From contig NC_134701.1 of NCBI RefSeq assembly GCF_043290135.1, positions 34,003,501 through 34,067,500 of the forward strand: a stretch of 64,000 nucleotides of DNA. The letters run 5' to 3'. The notes under the pieces are model-generated. The model had not been told where the DNA came from, did not search any database, and worked only from the letters and a program-made list of their open reading frames with translations. Within the stretch, counting starts at the first letter, position 1; every line of letters begins with the position of its first letter. The DNA comes from Rhipicephalus microplus (taxonomy: Eukaryota > Arthropoda > Arachnida > Ixodida > Ixodidae). Shown in pieces: positions 10,862-24,475 of the stretch. Position numbers and translations under genes: made by a program.

Positions 10862-11024
10862 ACGCTCAGTATGAGCTACACCACGCGAGCGCGTGGCCGA
10901 GCGCGCTGCAAGGTTGTACAGTAGCGCGGATGGTGAGATATTTTTGAGTTATCGGGAGAGACTTTGGCTGATGCTGCAAATGTACTCACCACCGCATGCT
11001 CACGTTCACGCTCGCCCTTCTTTA
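10862..11024 (+). repeat. dispersed or terminal inverted repeat, left copy
   Basis: Matches the reverse complement of 13690-13847. Shared blocks include gctcagtatgagct, gcgtggccgagcgcg and gagttatcgggagag, and the match extends to a shared ttcacgctc-like end. The pair encloses about 2.7 kb. Confidence 0.75.
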
Positions 11025-11900
11025 TTTGGAAAAACCGTTCGCGCTTTGTTTTGCTCGCTCATTCTGTCTTCACTAAAAAATATTTTGAGCACAATGCAGT
11101 GACTTCACCGTCAACAACACGTGTCGTGCGAATCTGAACAAAGATTGAGCGTTAACTTCATCCAAGAATGGACATGAAAGATGTTTTACTTGACTTGGGT
11201 ATTTTCAGATTGCGTCATGCTTATCGAGAAAATAGAGAGCCGGCGCAACTCGGGCTGTGTATTAAAAAAAACAACTTTTAGCAAACCTGTGCTGCCAATG
11301 GTCAACGCGTTGCCGTTAATACTACTTCGGTGATGGCTCACAGCATTTATTCTAGGGGCGTGGCTGCTGTTACTATGCTTGTTTACAACTACGCTGATAA
11401 TAGGTTTTAATAACCCTAATTATGAACATATATCACTCTCCAGTCAGTTCGCCAAGGAAATCAGGAGGCAGGAAGCGCTTTTCATTGATACGTCAACGTC
11501 AGAATATGTTCAGTGTTCTCGAATAATCAACTTACTGGTCTGTACAAAATAATGGTGGTCATCAAAAGAGAGAAGAGCACTGTTAGAATAAAAAAAGTAA
11601 CTAATATTTAAGTGATAACGAAAGCTACACTGATTTTCCTTTCTTTTCTTGTTAAATTTCCATAAATTGTTGCTCGAAATGGCGAAGGAAAGTAAATTTT
11701 TCGCAGTTAAAGAAATTAAGAACAGAATAATATCACGAGTGCTGTAAAAAGGCTGAATTGTGCGCGAAAATGAAACAAAATGAAATTACACTAAGATACA
11801 TACCATAAGAAGCAAGTACATGGGAATTTATATTCCAGCCAATAACTTAGTCGATGGTGCAGACCCAGTGCTGAACGGCTGCTGATGAACCGACGACGCA
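11025..11900. other. no recognisable feature
   Basis: AT-rich, no open frame of note and no motif I recognise. Confidence 0.4.
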
Positions 11901-11929
11901 TCGGTACTGATAGCAATAGGATGCAAGAA

Positions 11930-12965
11930 TGTGACTGACGGGAAAGGAAAGCAGATAAAACGGTCGCCATGCCTTAGTAACGTGTCATAGCCCCTTGCAT
12001 GGCAATCACATCCTGCATTCTGGACGGTTGTGACGCGTACAAATTGTTCATTAAACTGCATTGATTTTGCAAATATTCATTCTTCTTCGACAGTGCTCCA
12101 AAGCTCATCGGCGTATGAACATTGTAATCTTCTTTTACGCAGCTTTACCTTAATTCTGTCTCATATGGCCTCAATGATGTTGACGTCTGCCCCCTTTGGG
12201 GACGCACTTCATATTCCACATCCCTCGCATGTACAGGAGCTCTTCAAAATTCTTTGTAGTGTGAACAGGTGACAAGTCTTGCTGAAACAGGAAGTCCTCG
12301 TCAGGAAGAGGCCCGCGCAATGCGTAAGGTATCAAGAAAGAGTCGAGGATGTCGCAGTACTTTACCGATGTAAGCTGTTCCTGAATTTGGTGCAAAACAC
12401 CAAGCTCATCACGGGATATAGCACCTCAAACATTCACAGCCGTGCGCCCGCTCGATGCTACTTCTTGCACGTAAAGGGGGTCGTAGCGAACATCGACAGG
12501 GCGCCACACACATATTGCTTCTGGTCCCAGCGTGTGGTGCACGTAAACTCGTCAGAAAGAAGTACTATTTTCTAATCGTCCGTGGTTCAGGAGACGTGTT
12601 CTTTTGCGAAGACGCGCCGTCCTGGTAGACAAGGAGGGGCACGGCTTCTGGGCAGCGATGTAGCTCTTCAGTTTACCTTCTGCTAGCCGACGTTTTATTG
12701 TCGACGCGCTTGCAGACACTCCAGTGCCCCCTTCCCCCTTCGATCTCTTTGGCAGTAGGGAAGGGGCTTGCCTTCGCGGCGTCGCGGATGTCGGTGCCCT
12801 TACCAGCAGTCGTTGCACGAGGGTGCCGTTTATGCCGAGCGTCGCTGATGCGGTCTTTTTTCTTATGAACTTTGATGATTTGATTTATGGTGTTATCAGG
12901 CCTCGCCGTCATCCCTGCTATTTGGCGTTAAGTGTACTGCTTCTGGGACAATTCAACTACCCGCA
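11930..12965 (-). pseudogene. Tc1-like DNA transposase (dead)
   Basis: Minus-strand pieces in the order expected for a Tc1/mariner transposase. First is a helix-turn-helix region (12673-12912: HKRHPRATTAGKGTDIRDAA, FPTAKEIEG). An overlapping frame (12552-12818) reads VSASTIKRRLAEGKLKSYIA. A DDE-domain piece (12171-12395) has FQQDLSPVHTTKNFEELL, where the conserved Asp follows Gln-Gln. A C-terminal piece lies around 11940-12150. The enzyme would cut and paste its own element. Several frameshifts and stops abolish it. Terminal inverted repeats of a Tc1 element are not obvious; the repeat pair 10862-11024/13690-13847 lies well outside. Confidence 0.8.
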
Positions 12966-13154
12966 GGGGCTTACTGTTAGTCATTCAGGACATCTTTCAA
13001 TGTGATAAAGCTTTCCAGTGTTTCGCAGTGCGCGCTAGACACAGCCACATTTACATAATATATATGATAAGCGGCACATAAGTCTGGAATTCCCAAATCA
13101 ATAAAACAAAGCAAACAAAAACGCAAGGCAGAATATCACGTGTTTTGTGAAGCT

Positions 13155-13403
13155 CGGCTTGTTGATTGATTGATTGATATGTGAGGTATAACGTCCCAAA
13201 ACCACCAGAAGATTATGAGAGACGCCGTAGTGAAGGGCTCCAGAAATTTTGACCACCTGGTGTTCTTTAACGTGCACCCAAATCTGAGCACACGGGCCTA
13301 CATTTCCGCTCCACCAGAAATGCAGCCGCCACAGCCAAAATTGAGACTCGCGACCTGCGGGTCAGCAGCCGAGTACCTTAGCCACTAGACCACCGCGGCG
13401 CTG
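13155..13403 (-). mobile_element. tRNA-derived SINE (Ruka-like), near full length
   Basis: Minus strand: starts GCGCCGCGGTGGTCTAGTGG with an A box (TGGTCTAGTGGCTAAGG), then a B box decayed to GAGTCTCAA. The body has GGTGGTCAAAATTTCTGGAG, and the tail is ATATCAATCAATCAATCAA. Same family as the copies at 31543, 48196 and 58450, but more diverged. Confidence 0.85.
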
Positions 13404-13414
13404 TACCTGGGCCG

Positions 13415-13520
13415 GAACCAAACCTGCAACCTTTGAATTGCGCGTTCGATTCTCTACCACTGAGCTACCACGGCGGCTATCCTCCCACCAACTTTTATTG
13501 GGTATATATGTGAATTCAAA
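13415..13520 (-). repeat. second tRNA-like repeat family, fragment
   Basis: Minus strand reads GCCGCCGTGGTAGCTCAGTGG, then …AACGCGCAATTCAAAGGTTG. It is related to the copies at 24476-24928 and 24930-25138, and the match continues past the tRNA head into tatatgtgaatt. It immediately abuts the SINE at 13155-13403. Confidence 0.65.
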
Positions 13521-13689
13521 CGAAGGATGGATGGATGGGTATCGATGGGTATGGCTGGATGGATGGATCGGTATGGGTATGACCTTAGCCTTAGACGACC
13601 GGGGTGGGGCAAGCTCGGCTTGTCAAGCGCAAAAATTGGGCTTCAGGACGCGGTTTCTATTATAATTTTTAAGCTGATATCACCGCAGC

Positions 13690-13847
13690 GCCAAACGAGG
13701 GTGAGCGTGAAATAGGGGCGATGTGCATTAGCACCAACAGCCAAACCCTCTCCCGATAACTCGAAAGTATGTCATAATCGGCGCTTCTGTACAAACTTTC
13801 AACGCGCTCGGCCACGCGTGCGAGTGGTGCAGCTCATACTGAGCGCG
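13690..13847 (-). repeat. dispersed or terminal inverted repeat, right copy
   Basis: Inverted partner of 10862-11024. By eye about four bases in five match. Confidence 0.75.
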
Positions 13848-14740
13848 ATAGTACGTGTGATTACGTTTCGTGCATGCTTTTTGCGTGAGAAATGCGGGGA
13901 ACGTTTATATCTGCTTGCCATTCTCCACATGAACTTCCACTTTGTTGCTGTCGTGTTCGTTGCTACGCCTTTGCAGCAAAGCTATGACTTTTTTATAATC
14001 TCATTAGGCCACCTTACTTTCTGTCTCACTTTCATTCGTTTGACTTTTCTGGGAATTTAGTCAGTTAACCTTAATGAAGAGCGGTAATCTAGCCTGCGTG
14101 CTACGTGCCCGCCCTATGTTTATTTTTTCTAAATTTCAATCATTATATGCTTAACCCTGGTTTGTTTTCTGACCCATTTTGCTCTCTTCTTGTCTCTTAT
14201 TGTTACACCCACCATTTTTCTTTCCATCGCTCACTGCGTCACTTTCAATTTGAGCTGAACCTTCTTTGTAAGCCTCCAGGTTTCTATTATCTAGGTATAA
14301 GCAGCAGCAAGATGCAACTGTATATACTTTTCTCAGTCTCAGTCTGAGTCCTTATTTCAGGCATGCACGCAAAAACAACATGGCTGAGGAGGACAGAAAA
14401 AAAAGTCACACTGTCGTGGCTTGACGTTGCTCCCTTCCTCCGGATACATCAAAACTGCGGTATGCACGAAAACACAAATAGCACAGGCTAATGTGTAGCC
14501 TAATACTCAAAATGTCCAAAGCATAACAAACTTGAGACGCAATAAAATGGGCAATAGCACAAAAGCATATGTCCAGATATATTCTAATAAAGTTGCGTAC
14601 ACAAAATATCATTCAAGTGGTGGGAAAATGCACACATTAAAAACATAAGTTTCGAAGAGAGTTCAAACAAATAAGAGACAGATTACCTTTCATAATTTGA
14701 GAATGCTTGTGAAGGGGATATACCCCATCTTTATTCTTCT
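13848..14740. other. no recognisable feature
   Basis: Short frames only, none with a family motif. Confidence 0.4.
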
Positions 14741-14753
14741 AGTTATTTCACTC

Positions 14754-16450
14754 TCATAGTTCGGCTTCGCGCTTACCACTTGTACTAGGTAGACATATAT
14801 TTGTTACAACCTCTAGCATCTCTCCACCTATTGCGAAAGGCTGTATTCTATCAAGACTGTTGCACATCAGTTTTCTTTTGTGCATAATAACTTTCAGACA
14901 TACTCCTCTGCTTTCTGCGTTCAGTTCAGTAATAATTAGCTGTAATTCGTCTTCGCACTTAATCATCAAGGAAATGTTATCGGTTTATCACATGTATATA
15001 AAATGACACTTCTTATATAAGTTGACCCGTTTTTTAACACAACTTTTCTGCCATATTTCAGCAGGTTTGTTGTAACCCTAGCTTCACCAGCGGCTTTGCC
15101 TCTTTGCATTCCTTCTGCGACTTCCCTTACTTTCCCAGTCAATACTTGTGGGATGTCGAATTTCTGTGGGTTGTTATTTCTTCTGACTATATCTTTCTGG
15201 CCGTTTTCGCTTCCGTACAGCTCTATGTGAACTCCTCCGCCACCTCAACTAACATATCCATATTGGCCATGACATTGCCTTCATTTTGTTTTATTGCATA
15301 TATCAAAATTTTTCTATGCAAAAGTTTGCCTTCGCCCCTTTTAGGCTTTTCATGCTTTTTATTGCTTGCTCAATTTTCTCCATGTTATGCCTTCTGATGT
15401 TGGCTACCTTACGCCTATCGATGAACTTTGGAGACTCCAGTAGTTCTATTTTTTGTTGTGCTTAAGGCTTTTATGGTTTGTCCTCTCTTGATGAGACTTT
15501 TCGTCTCCGGAGATAGTTTGCCAGCATCCTGTCTAAGGACCGTAGCTCCGACTTTCATTTCACACTCTTTGATGATACTAGTAAGATTATTGTTCATTGT
15601 GTCAATGCCAGCGTCAGTTAGTGCGTTTGGAGCTGCAAATTTGTTCTGAAAAGAAACAATCCATTCCCGAACTTTTTTTCTCACCGCTAGTTCAATAAGT
15701 GGCTTATTGCGTATCAGTTTTTCTCATTGCATTTTTAACTTTTGGTGAATACGAGCACTTACCCATCTATGGTCACTGCGTCTGATTTTGCCAACTACTA
15801 CTACATCCTGTACACTGTATATGTGTGGAAACATAAGGAAGTCCATTTTATTTTTAGTTTTACCACTACTTTTACCACAACTTACTCACGTTCATTAGCC
15901 CGTTTTCTGAAGAAGGTATTCAAGATCCGTAACTGATTACGTTCGGCAAACTCTACCAACAACTTCTTTCTAGCACTTCTAAAGCCAATGCCATATTCCC
16001 ACACTGCATGATCTCTGCCCCGTTTCATGCCTAATTTGGCAATGAAGTCGGCCATAAGAAGAATATTATTATGGGTGACTCTGCATCTCTATAGAAGGGT
16101 TGAACCAGATGGTCGTCAAAGCTCCACGTAGGCACGCAGGCCTGTAACACCTTCAGTTGGTACTATCACGGATGCTATTGTATTGCTCTATGTTGCCAGT
16201 GATACTCTTGTATATGAGAAACCTCACTCGTAAATATTTTCAGTCAACTAAGCCACGGTAGCCAAGGACGTGCCACTTCTTCGGCAGCCTCACGTGTTCT
16301 AACTTCACTGAGCTCTTTTACTTCCCAATTAACACCTTCTAATAACTCGAATAGCACAGTTATGCTGGCCTCACTAGATAGCACTCTAGCGTTGAACGTA
16401 GCCAAGCTCAGATTCCAATGGCGGCCTGTCTGGACCTAGTGATACTTAGA
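14754..16450 (-). pseudogene. RTE-like LINE with the RT core deleted
   Basis: Minus-strand pieces in order. Decayed endonuclease C-terminal sequence runs from about 16400 to 15740. The linker at 15415-15684 has REWIVSFQNKFAAPNALTD and KLSPETKSLIKRGQTIKA. The RT N-part near 15330-15080 reads KFDIPQVLTGKVREVAEGMQ then RGKAAGEA. A post-active-site piece at 14754-14969 reads LQLIITELNAESRG. The segment that should carry the catalytic Asp-Asp box is missing between about 15080 and 14970. Such elements copy their RNA at a nicked target; this copy cannot. Confidence 0.75.
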
Positions 16451-17248
16451 ATCCTCTACTGCATCGAAGGTCTGACAGACGGCTTGGACAGTTGCTTCGC
16501 AGCCGCTGGAGACAGAGTGGCAGGGGTTAATAGGTACGCTCATAAAGAAGGTAGTGGCCAAATACTGCACCAGGGTGGCCAATCTTGCTCTGGTGAGGGA
16601 GTGACTTGCAAGCAGGTATTCGCCAGTAAGGACGCACCCCAGACTTCTTTGTTTTATTCTTTAACAATTTCTTTATCATCAGTTTTAATGTATGCTTGTG
16701 ACTGTCTGGCTTCTGCATTCGAATTGAGTTTTGTGATTGCATGCTAGGCTGCTGCACCAGCTTTGAGTAGGGGGTTCATTGCAGTTTCCTAGCACTCTAG
16801 AATACCTCTGACCATCCATCAGCTTTCAACTTCACAAGGCTCGTGGCTCACCTGGCGTCGTGGAGGCGACGTTATATGTTTGAAAGTCCATTTTTAATAA
16901 AAGAACAACCAGTATGGTTTAGAAGATCTGACCTTGTGAGCTTAGGCCAGTTTTCGCTTTGGATGACCCTCCTCACGCATTTATTCTCTCTTAACGTCTT
17001 CCTTTTTCCCTCGATTTGACATTGCTTCCAAGTGTACACTATGTTGAAGTCTTCCTGATTGGAGTGGTTGCCTTCCTACTTTGACGTGTTCTGCCAAATG
17101 ACGAGTTGTGTGCGTCTGTTTAGCGAACCAATCGGCTACTTCTATGTGGTTGTTGCATTGAGCGTATATGTCGCAGGCGAACTTAGCCACCGGGGTACGC
17201 ATTGCTCTGCCAGTGTGTTTTCATTTTAGTGTCTAGAATATAGTATAA
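16451..17248. other. no recognisable feature
   Basis: Possibly decayed endonuclease of the neighbouring LINE at its left edge. The rest carries no motif I recognise. Confidence 0.35.
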
Positions 17249-17386
17249 TGTTACGAGTAACTTGTTTAATGATCTATTTACAGCGCAAAGGACTCGGCGA
17301 GCAAGATGGCGCCAGACCAGCATCAAACGAAAACTCTCTTCGTCCTCCTCTTTCATGCAGCCGTGTTTAGCGGCTGTTATGTATCA
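17249..17386 (-). repeat. LTR-2, 3' LTR
   Basis: On the minus strand it starts TGATACATAAC and ends GTTACTCGTAACA (TG…CA, 138 bases), just after the purine tract. The partner LTR is absent. Confidence 0.7.
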
Positions 17387-17424
17387 TAACCCCCGGCGGT
17401 AGAAGCACCGTCCTGGTGCTAAAT

Positions 17425-18683
17425 TTACGCAGATGATGTCGAAGGTGGGTAATAGGGCTTTAGCCGAGCCACGTGAACGGTGTCGTCCGGAGCTGACGAT
17501 GACTTTATTGGATCGGTTAGAACAATCTCGTACGTGACGTCTGTCACTTGGCGAACGATACGGAATGGTCTAGTGTAGGGCGACAACAGTTTTTCAGACA
17601 GTCCCACACGCCGAGTAGGAGACCAGAGGAGCACTAGAGAACCCGGAGCAAAGTGCACGTCCTTATGGTGAGAATTGTAGAGCTGTTGTTCGCGCGCCTG
17701 TGAAGCCTGTAGACGGTGACGGGTGACTTGGCGCGCGTGGTCGGTGCGGGAAATGGCTTCCCCAGCATATTCAGTGGCCGCAAGTAGTAAAGTGCCTAAG
17801 GGTAGAGTTGGGTCCCGGCCATATAGTAGATAGAAGGGCGAATAGCCGGGAGTGTTGTGACGAGATGAATTGTAGGCAAACGTCACATACGGCAAGTGAA
17901 TGTCCCAATCATGGTGGTCTGGCGCAACGTATTTGGCAAGCATATCAGTTAGGGTCCTGCTAAGGCGCTCCATGAGGCCATTTGACTGGGGATGGTACGA
18001 AGTAGTAAATTTGTGTTTGGTACGGCAAGACCTCAGGATTTTATGAACGACAGCTGATAAGAACGTGCGGCCACGGTCGGTGAAAAGTTGACGGGGAGCA
18101 CCGTGCACTAATATTATGTCGTACAGCAAAAAGTCCGCAACGTCGGTAGCGCAGCTGGTCGGGAGTGCTCATGTGATTGCGTACCGCGTCGCGTAGTGCG
18201 TGGCAACTGCAATCTATTTATTTCCGGCTGTGAAGAGTGGAAAAGGGCCCAACAGGTCGAGACCAACTCGAAAGTAAGGCTCGTTGTTAACGTCGATCGG
18301 CTGAAGGTAGCCTGCTGGAAGGGCAGACGGCGTATTGCGAAGCTGACAGGGCTCACAAGCGGCGACATAGCGTCGAACAGAGCGGGCAAGTCTAGGCCAA
18401 AAAAAAACCGATGTCGTACCCAATAATATGTGCGAGAAACGCCCAAGTGGCCCGTCATGGGAGCGTCATGAAGTTGATGCAGGACAGTGGAACGCAGGTG
18501 CGCTGGGATGACAGGAAGTAAGTCTGATTCGAAGGAATCAATGTTACGGCGATATAGGATTCCGTCTTTCACCAAAAACATTCGTAGGGACGGGTCGCGA
18601 CGCGTTGACTCCAGTTTGTCAATGATGGCTCGTAAAGAAGCCACCCGACGTTGCTCTTCGCCAATGTTCAACAGCTGCGACAC
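17425..18683 (-). pseudogene. LTR-2 integrase
   Basis: The N-terminal part, 18114-18683, has ILYRRNIDSF and LHQLHDAPMTGHLGVSRTYY, the His-x-x-x-His half of the zinc-binding module. Its Cys-x-x-Cys half is in another frame (CEPCQLRN near 18350). The core and C-terminus, 17425-18129, are open for 234 codons: LFTDRGRTFLS carries a catalytic Asp, TSYHPQSNGLMERLSRTL the catalytic Glu, FAYNSSRHNTPGYSPFYLLY follows, and the C-terminal module ends in DTVHVARLKPYY. The enzyme would join cDNA to the genome. At least one frame break lies between the two parts. Confidence 0.85.
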
Positions 18684-18764
18684 GGAAAAAACGTCCGTGA
18701 TAGCGTCAGTATCGGTTGCTTCGTCAACAGGGTAGCGAGATAAACAGTCCGCATCCTGATGTAA

Positions 18765-19669
18765 TCACCCTGTTTTGTACATTACGGAGAACGTGTACTC
18801 TTGAAGGCGTAGAGCCCAACGAGCGAGACGTCCCGTGGGGTCCTTCAGGGATGCTAGCCAGCAGAGCGCGTGATGATTCGTGACAACACGGAATGAGCGC
18901 CCGTACAGGTATGGACGAAACTTAGCGACTGCCCATACAAGGGCGAGGCACTCGCGCTCCGTGATGGAATAGTTGCGCTTGGTTGGAGATAACAGTCGAC
19001 TTGCGTAGGCTATAACACGGTCGTGTCCCCGTTTTTGCTGCAATAGAATAGCTCCTATGCCGTGTTCACAGGCGTCCGTGTGAACCTCGGTTGGGGCTAG
19101 TGGATCAAAGTGAGCCAAGATTGGTGGCGTGGTAAGCATTGTCGAAAGTTGCGAAAACGATGACGCTTGGTCATGGCCCCAGATAAACGAGGCGTCTTTC
19201 TTCAAGAGGTCTGTGAGGGGGCGTGCAATGGTCGCAAAGTCCTTAACAAAGCGCCTGAAATATGAGCACAACCCCACAAAACTGCGGACATCCTTTGTGG
19301 TTTTCGGAACGGGAAAGTTCGTGACTGCGCGAATTTTCTCTGGGTCTGGACGCACGCCTTGGGCATCGACAAGGTGACCGAGCACGGAAATTTGACGACG
19401 AGCGAAGTGGCACTTGGAGGCGTTAAGCTGGAGTCCGGCTCGACGAAAAACGTCCAGAATAGCTGACAAACGATCGAGATGCAGTCGAATGTGGGCGAAA
19501 AGACACTAACATCGTCAAGGTAACACAAGAAGGTGCACCATTTCAACCCTTGGAGCAATGAGTCCATCATTCTTTCAAATGTGGCTGGTGCATTGCAGAG
19601 ACCAAAGGGCCTCACCTTAAACTGATAAAGACCATCAGGAGTGATGAATGCGGTCTTCTCGCGGTCCAT
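18765..19669 (-). pseudogene. LTR-2 reverse transcriptase C-part and RNase H
   Basis: The RT piece starts mid-domain (REKTAFITPDGLYQFKV) and includes FGLCNAPATFERMMDSLLQG and the active-site [12 protein letters not shown] frame change leads into [20 protein letters not shown] and [20 protein letters not shown]. RNase H has [18 protein letters not shown] and [21 protein letters not shown] stop at 18765 (after SVMYKTG) separates it from the RNase H end and integrase. The catalytic Asp-Asp pair is retained, but the domain lacks its N-terminal third. Confidence 0.85.
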
Positions 19670-19670
19670 C

Positions 19671-20420
19671 TCGTCGACGGCTTATGTTTTTGACAAGCTT
19701 CAAAAGGAACAATCATAGTTTTCGCTAAAAAGTAGAAATTGCATATTCATAGACATATTTACGCGTCTGTCAAAGTCATCTGCTCGCAACGCACCTCTTG
19801 TTCAGAGGAGCGTTACGGTGAGTTCAGTTAGTTTCAATCTCATTTTGCATTTCGTAAAGAAGATTTGGCAACAAGCATGTACGAAAAAACCTCGCCGATC
19901 CCCCTATGTAAGAATCGGCATAACACGAAAGTAAAACTTGTCTTTACAGAGGTAGTTGAGGGTGTATTGTGCATTGTTTCAGCAAGAGTAACGAATTGCA
20001 AAATCACGTTAAGAATAGCTAGCAGCTCAAACCATGCAGCGCACACCTCAAGCAGAAAAGTCGCACAAAACTAGCATCCATAAGACAAGCGCGTATTAAC
20101 TGTCACAGATCGACACTTGACGCGCGCTGTTCGAACAAAAGATAAGCGCCTGCACCATTTCTCAGCAGTGCGCTCCTTTCCTAAACGCGCCAGCGTGTGA
20201 AGTGACATTCGAGCTCTCTCGAATAAGGAATCTGATAAGCGCGTGCGAAGGAAAGACCAGGCTCCGTGGAGGCGGCACTTCGTGGAGGCAACGACGTTGA
20301 GAGTGCGCCCAACGCGAGCCTGTCGGGTATTCCCGCGCCTGATGACGAAAACACCCCAAAGTTTTGAAGCTCTGAGGACTGCCAAAAGGTGCATGATGTA
20401 TATCAATGGCTTGCCGTGAG
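19671..20420. other. no recognisable feature
   Basis: Sequence flanking the truncation of LTR-2. No motif that I recognise. Confidence 0.35.
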
Positions 20421-20424
20421 CATT

Positions 20425-20500
20425 CCAGACAACGTACACTGCGTGGCGTAGTGCGCTGATCATCGAGAGGTTGCTGGTTCGATTCCGCACGACATAAGTT
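20425..20500 (+). repeat. tRNA-like SINE head (third type)
   Basis: TGGCGTAGTGCGCTGATCA resembles an A box and GGTTCGATTCC is a canonical B box 30-odd bases later. There is no good acceptor stem, so this is a tRNA-derived repeat, not a tRNA gene. Confidence 0.45.
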
Positions 20501-20789
20501 AGCCTTCTGGTTCTTTCTTTACAAATTTTTACGATATCATTTTAAACGTCACTTACGGGACGGAAGTACGTCAGCGGAGTCGTAATGAACTTCGGCATAA
20601 AACACTTTCGAGTAAAAAAATGGAATATCTGACATACTGTGGGAATCGATTATTTGCGAAGCACGAATGAGGAAGGTGGAATTGTTCGACAATCGCACTC
20701 AGCACAACTCAGCACAACATCACGAGGTGGACACTATTTATTGCCGTACATCAATTTCATATCAAGATTATCATGTTTGCACCAGAGAA

Positions 20790-21994
20790 TTGTGCTCGTC
20801 GTCCACTCACGTCACGTAATACCAAATTCGGTATATGTGAAGCTAGCGAAACGGCCGTGAGCACGCTAGGAATTTGGCACGTAGTGACCCGCAGGTCATA
20901 ATTATCATGTTTGGACGTGTCGTCTAGTGAAACCGCGGTGAGCGCTTCATGAGCGTGGCATATAGTCTCATTCTTACATTACACGCATGTCATGATTATC
21001 GTGTTAGCACTAGTCTCTTACCTTAATCATTCATTCACGTCACGTAATACTAAACATGTTGTATGTGAAGCTAGTGAAACTACTGCGAGCGCATCACGAG
21101 CATTGCAAGCAGTTTTTTTCTTGAATGACACGCATGTCATAGTTATCATACCAAATATGGTATTACAGGTTGTGAGTGGTTTGTGAAGGTATATGGATAG
21201 CGCAAACATGATAATCATGACAGGAGTAAATGTGATCACAAGACTACATGCCACGCTCATGATGCGTTCGTGGTCGTTTCCCTAGCTTCACATATACCAA
21301 ATTTGGTGTTACGTGACGCGAACAAACTACAAAGATAAATGAAACGTCCAAACAAGATAGTCAAGACATGCGTGTCATTAAAAACACTACATGCCACAGA
21401 CATGATGCACTCGCGGTCCTTTCGATAGCTTCACATACATCAAATTCGGTATTACGTGACGTGAATGGGTGTAGATGGTATATGACTGGTGCGAAAATGA
21501 TAATGATAAAAAGGGTATCATGTAAGACCATGACTACATGCCACACTCATAATGTGCTTACGGTCGTTTCGCTAGTTTCGCATATACCAAGTTTCGTATT
21601 ACTTGACGCGAACAAACGACGAACGTAAATGACACGCGCAAACAAGTTAGTCATGACATGCGTGTAATTGAAAGCATGACTACTTGGTAGGCTCATAGTG
21701 TGCTCGCAGTCGTTTCGCTAGCTTCACGTATACCAATTTTGGTGTTACGTGACGTCAATTATTGACGAAGGTATACGACTGGTTCAAACATGGTATTCAT
21801 CACGTGCGTGTCATGTAAGAACATGAACACATGCCACGCTTATCATGCGCTCATAGCCGTATCGCTAGCTCCACATTTACGAAATTAGGTAATACGTGAC
21901 GTGAATAGACGATGGATAATCATGGCATGCGTGTCAAGCGAAACATGACTACATGCTATGCTCACAGCATGTTCGTGGCCGTTTCACTAGATCT
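20790..21994. repeat. ~145-bp satellite array with an orientation switch
   Basis: Monomers share gtcacgtaataccaaattcg, then ggtatatgtgaagctag, cgaaac, and catgcgtgtcat. About three monomers read in one orientation (20790-21185, for example units at 20938 and 21085). Five to six read in the other (21190-21994, units at about 21252, 21394, 21540, 21686, 21834 and 21956). Spacing is 140-148 bases. Frames inside it are not genes. Confidence 0.85.
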
Positions 21995-22549
21995 TGTGGG
22001 GGTACTGACACCCCCTAAGGGGTTGTTTGAGCCGCGTGGCGATCATGGCTCGCACAGAAGCCATATTTCAGGGGTCACAACTATTGAACGATAGGCGGCG
22101 TTATGTTTGTGAGCGGTGATCGCCCCTATAATTGTGTTGGTAGAGTTGTAGCGCCGGCGGCGACTCCTGGCGGAAGGCAAGCTGGTGGGGGTAAAAAGAG
22201 TTGAGCGAGTCTCTTCCGCGCGTGGCGGTTGCCGCGAACGGTCGTCTCTAGCGTGGGTCCCTGGTGCGTGGCACCGCGGGTTGCGCGTCGGAGGCCCGCG
22301 TGGTAAGTCAAGCGTTGGCGACGCCACCTTGGGTGTGTTATTTTGTTTGTCATGTTTGGGAGTGTATGGTAATATTGTGTAAGGTTGTCCTGCCGTGGTG
22401 ATCACGATTTATGTTATAATAATTCGGCGGATGATATCATCGTTCTCAAATCAGTTAAATAAACACATATGTTGTTTGGTTTGTTCCAACCGTGTCTGCT
22501 GAGACCGTTTACTTGATGAGCGTGACGCTCACCGATTCGATACTCCACA
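21995..22549 (+). mobile_element. solo LTR inside the satellite
   Basis: A 555-base block starting TGTGGGGGTACTGAC and ending ATACTCCACA interrupts one satellite monomer. The satellite resumes right after it (cacatacgcgaaatttagtat). An AATAAA near 22457 supports a plus orientation. The flanks atct and atcc suggest a short, nearly intact target duplication. No internal region remains, as expected after LTR-LTR recombination. Confidence 0.7.
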
Positions 22550-22660
22550 ATCCACATACGCGAAATTTAGTATAACGTGACGTGACATGACACGTGCAGG
22601 CATAATAATCATGGCGGGTGTGTCATGTTTTACATGGTTTTCGTCCACGTCGTTACATTG
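22550..22660. repeat. satellite continuation
   Basis: Same monomer sequence (gaaatttagtataacgtgacg, cataataatcatggc, gtgtcatg) on the far side of the solo LTR. Confidence 0.75.
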
Positions 22661-24474
<1,814 letters not shown>

Positions 24475-24475
24475 A

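Larger units (their letters stand above)
17249..19670 (-). mobile_element. Ty3/gypsy element LTR-2, 5' truncated
   Basis: Minus-strand element with a 3' LTR (17249-17386), a purine tract (CCGCCGGGGG on the minus strand, about 17390-17400) and pol from within reverse transcriptase to the end of integrase. It stops abruptly near 19670, inside RT, so gag, protease, the RT N-terminus and the 5' LTR are missing. No (TA)n tract touches its LTR, unlike LTR-3 to LTR-9. Confidence 0.85.

Noticed and set aside
20790..21994. CRISPR-like array
   Set aside because: The repeats are ~145 bp imperfect satellite monomers without unique spacers, in a eukaryotic genome; no cas genes.
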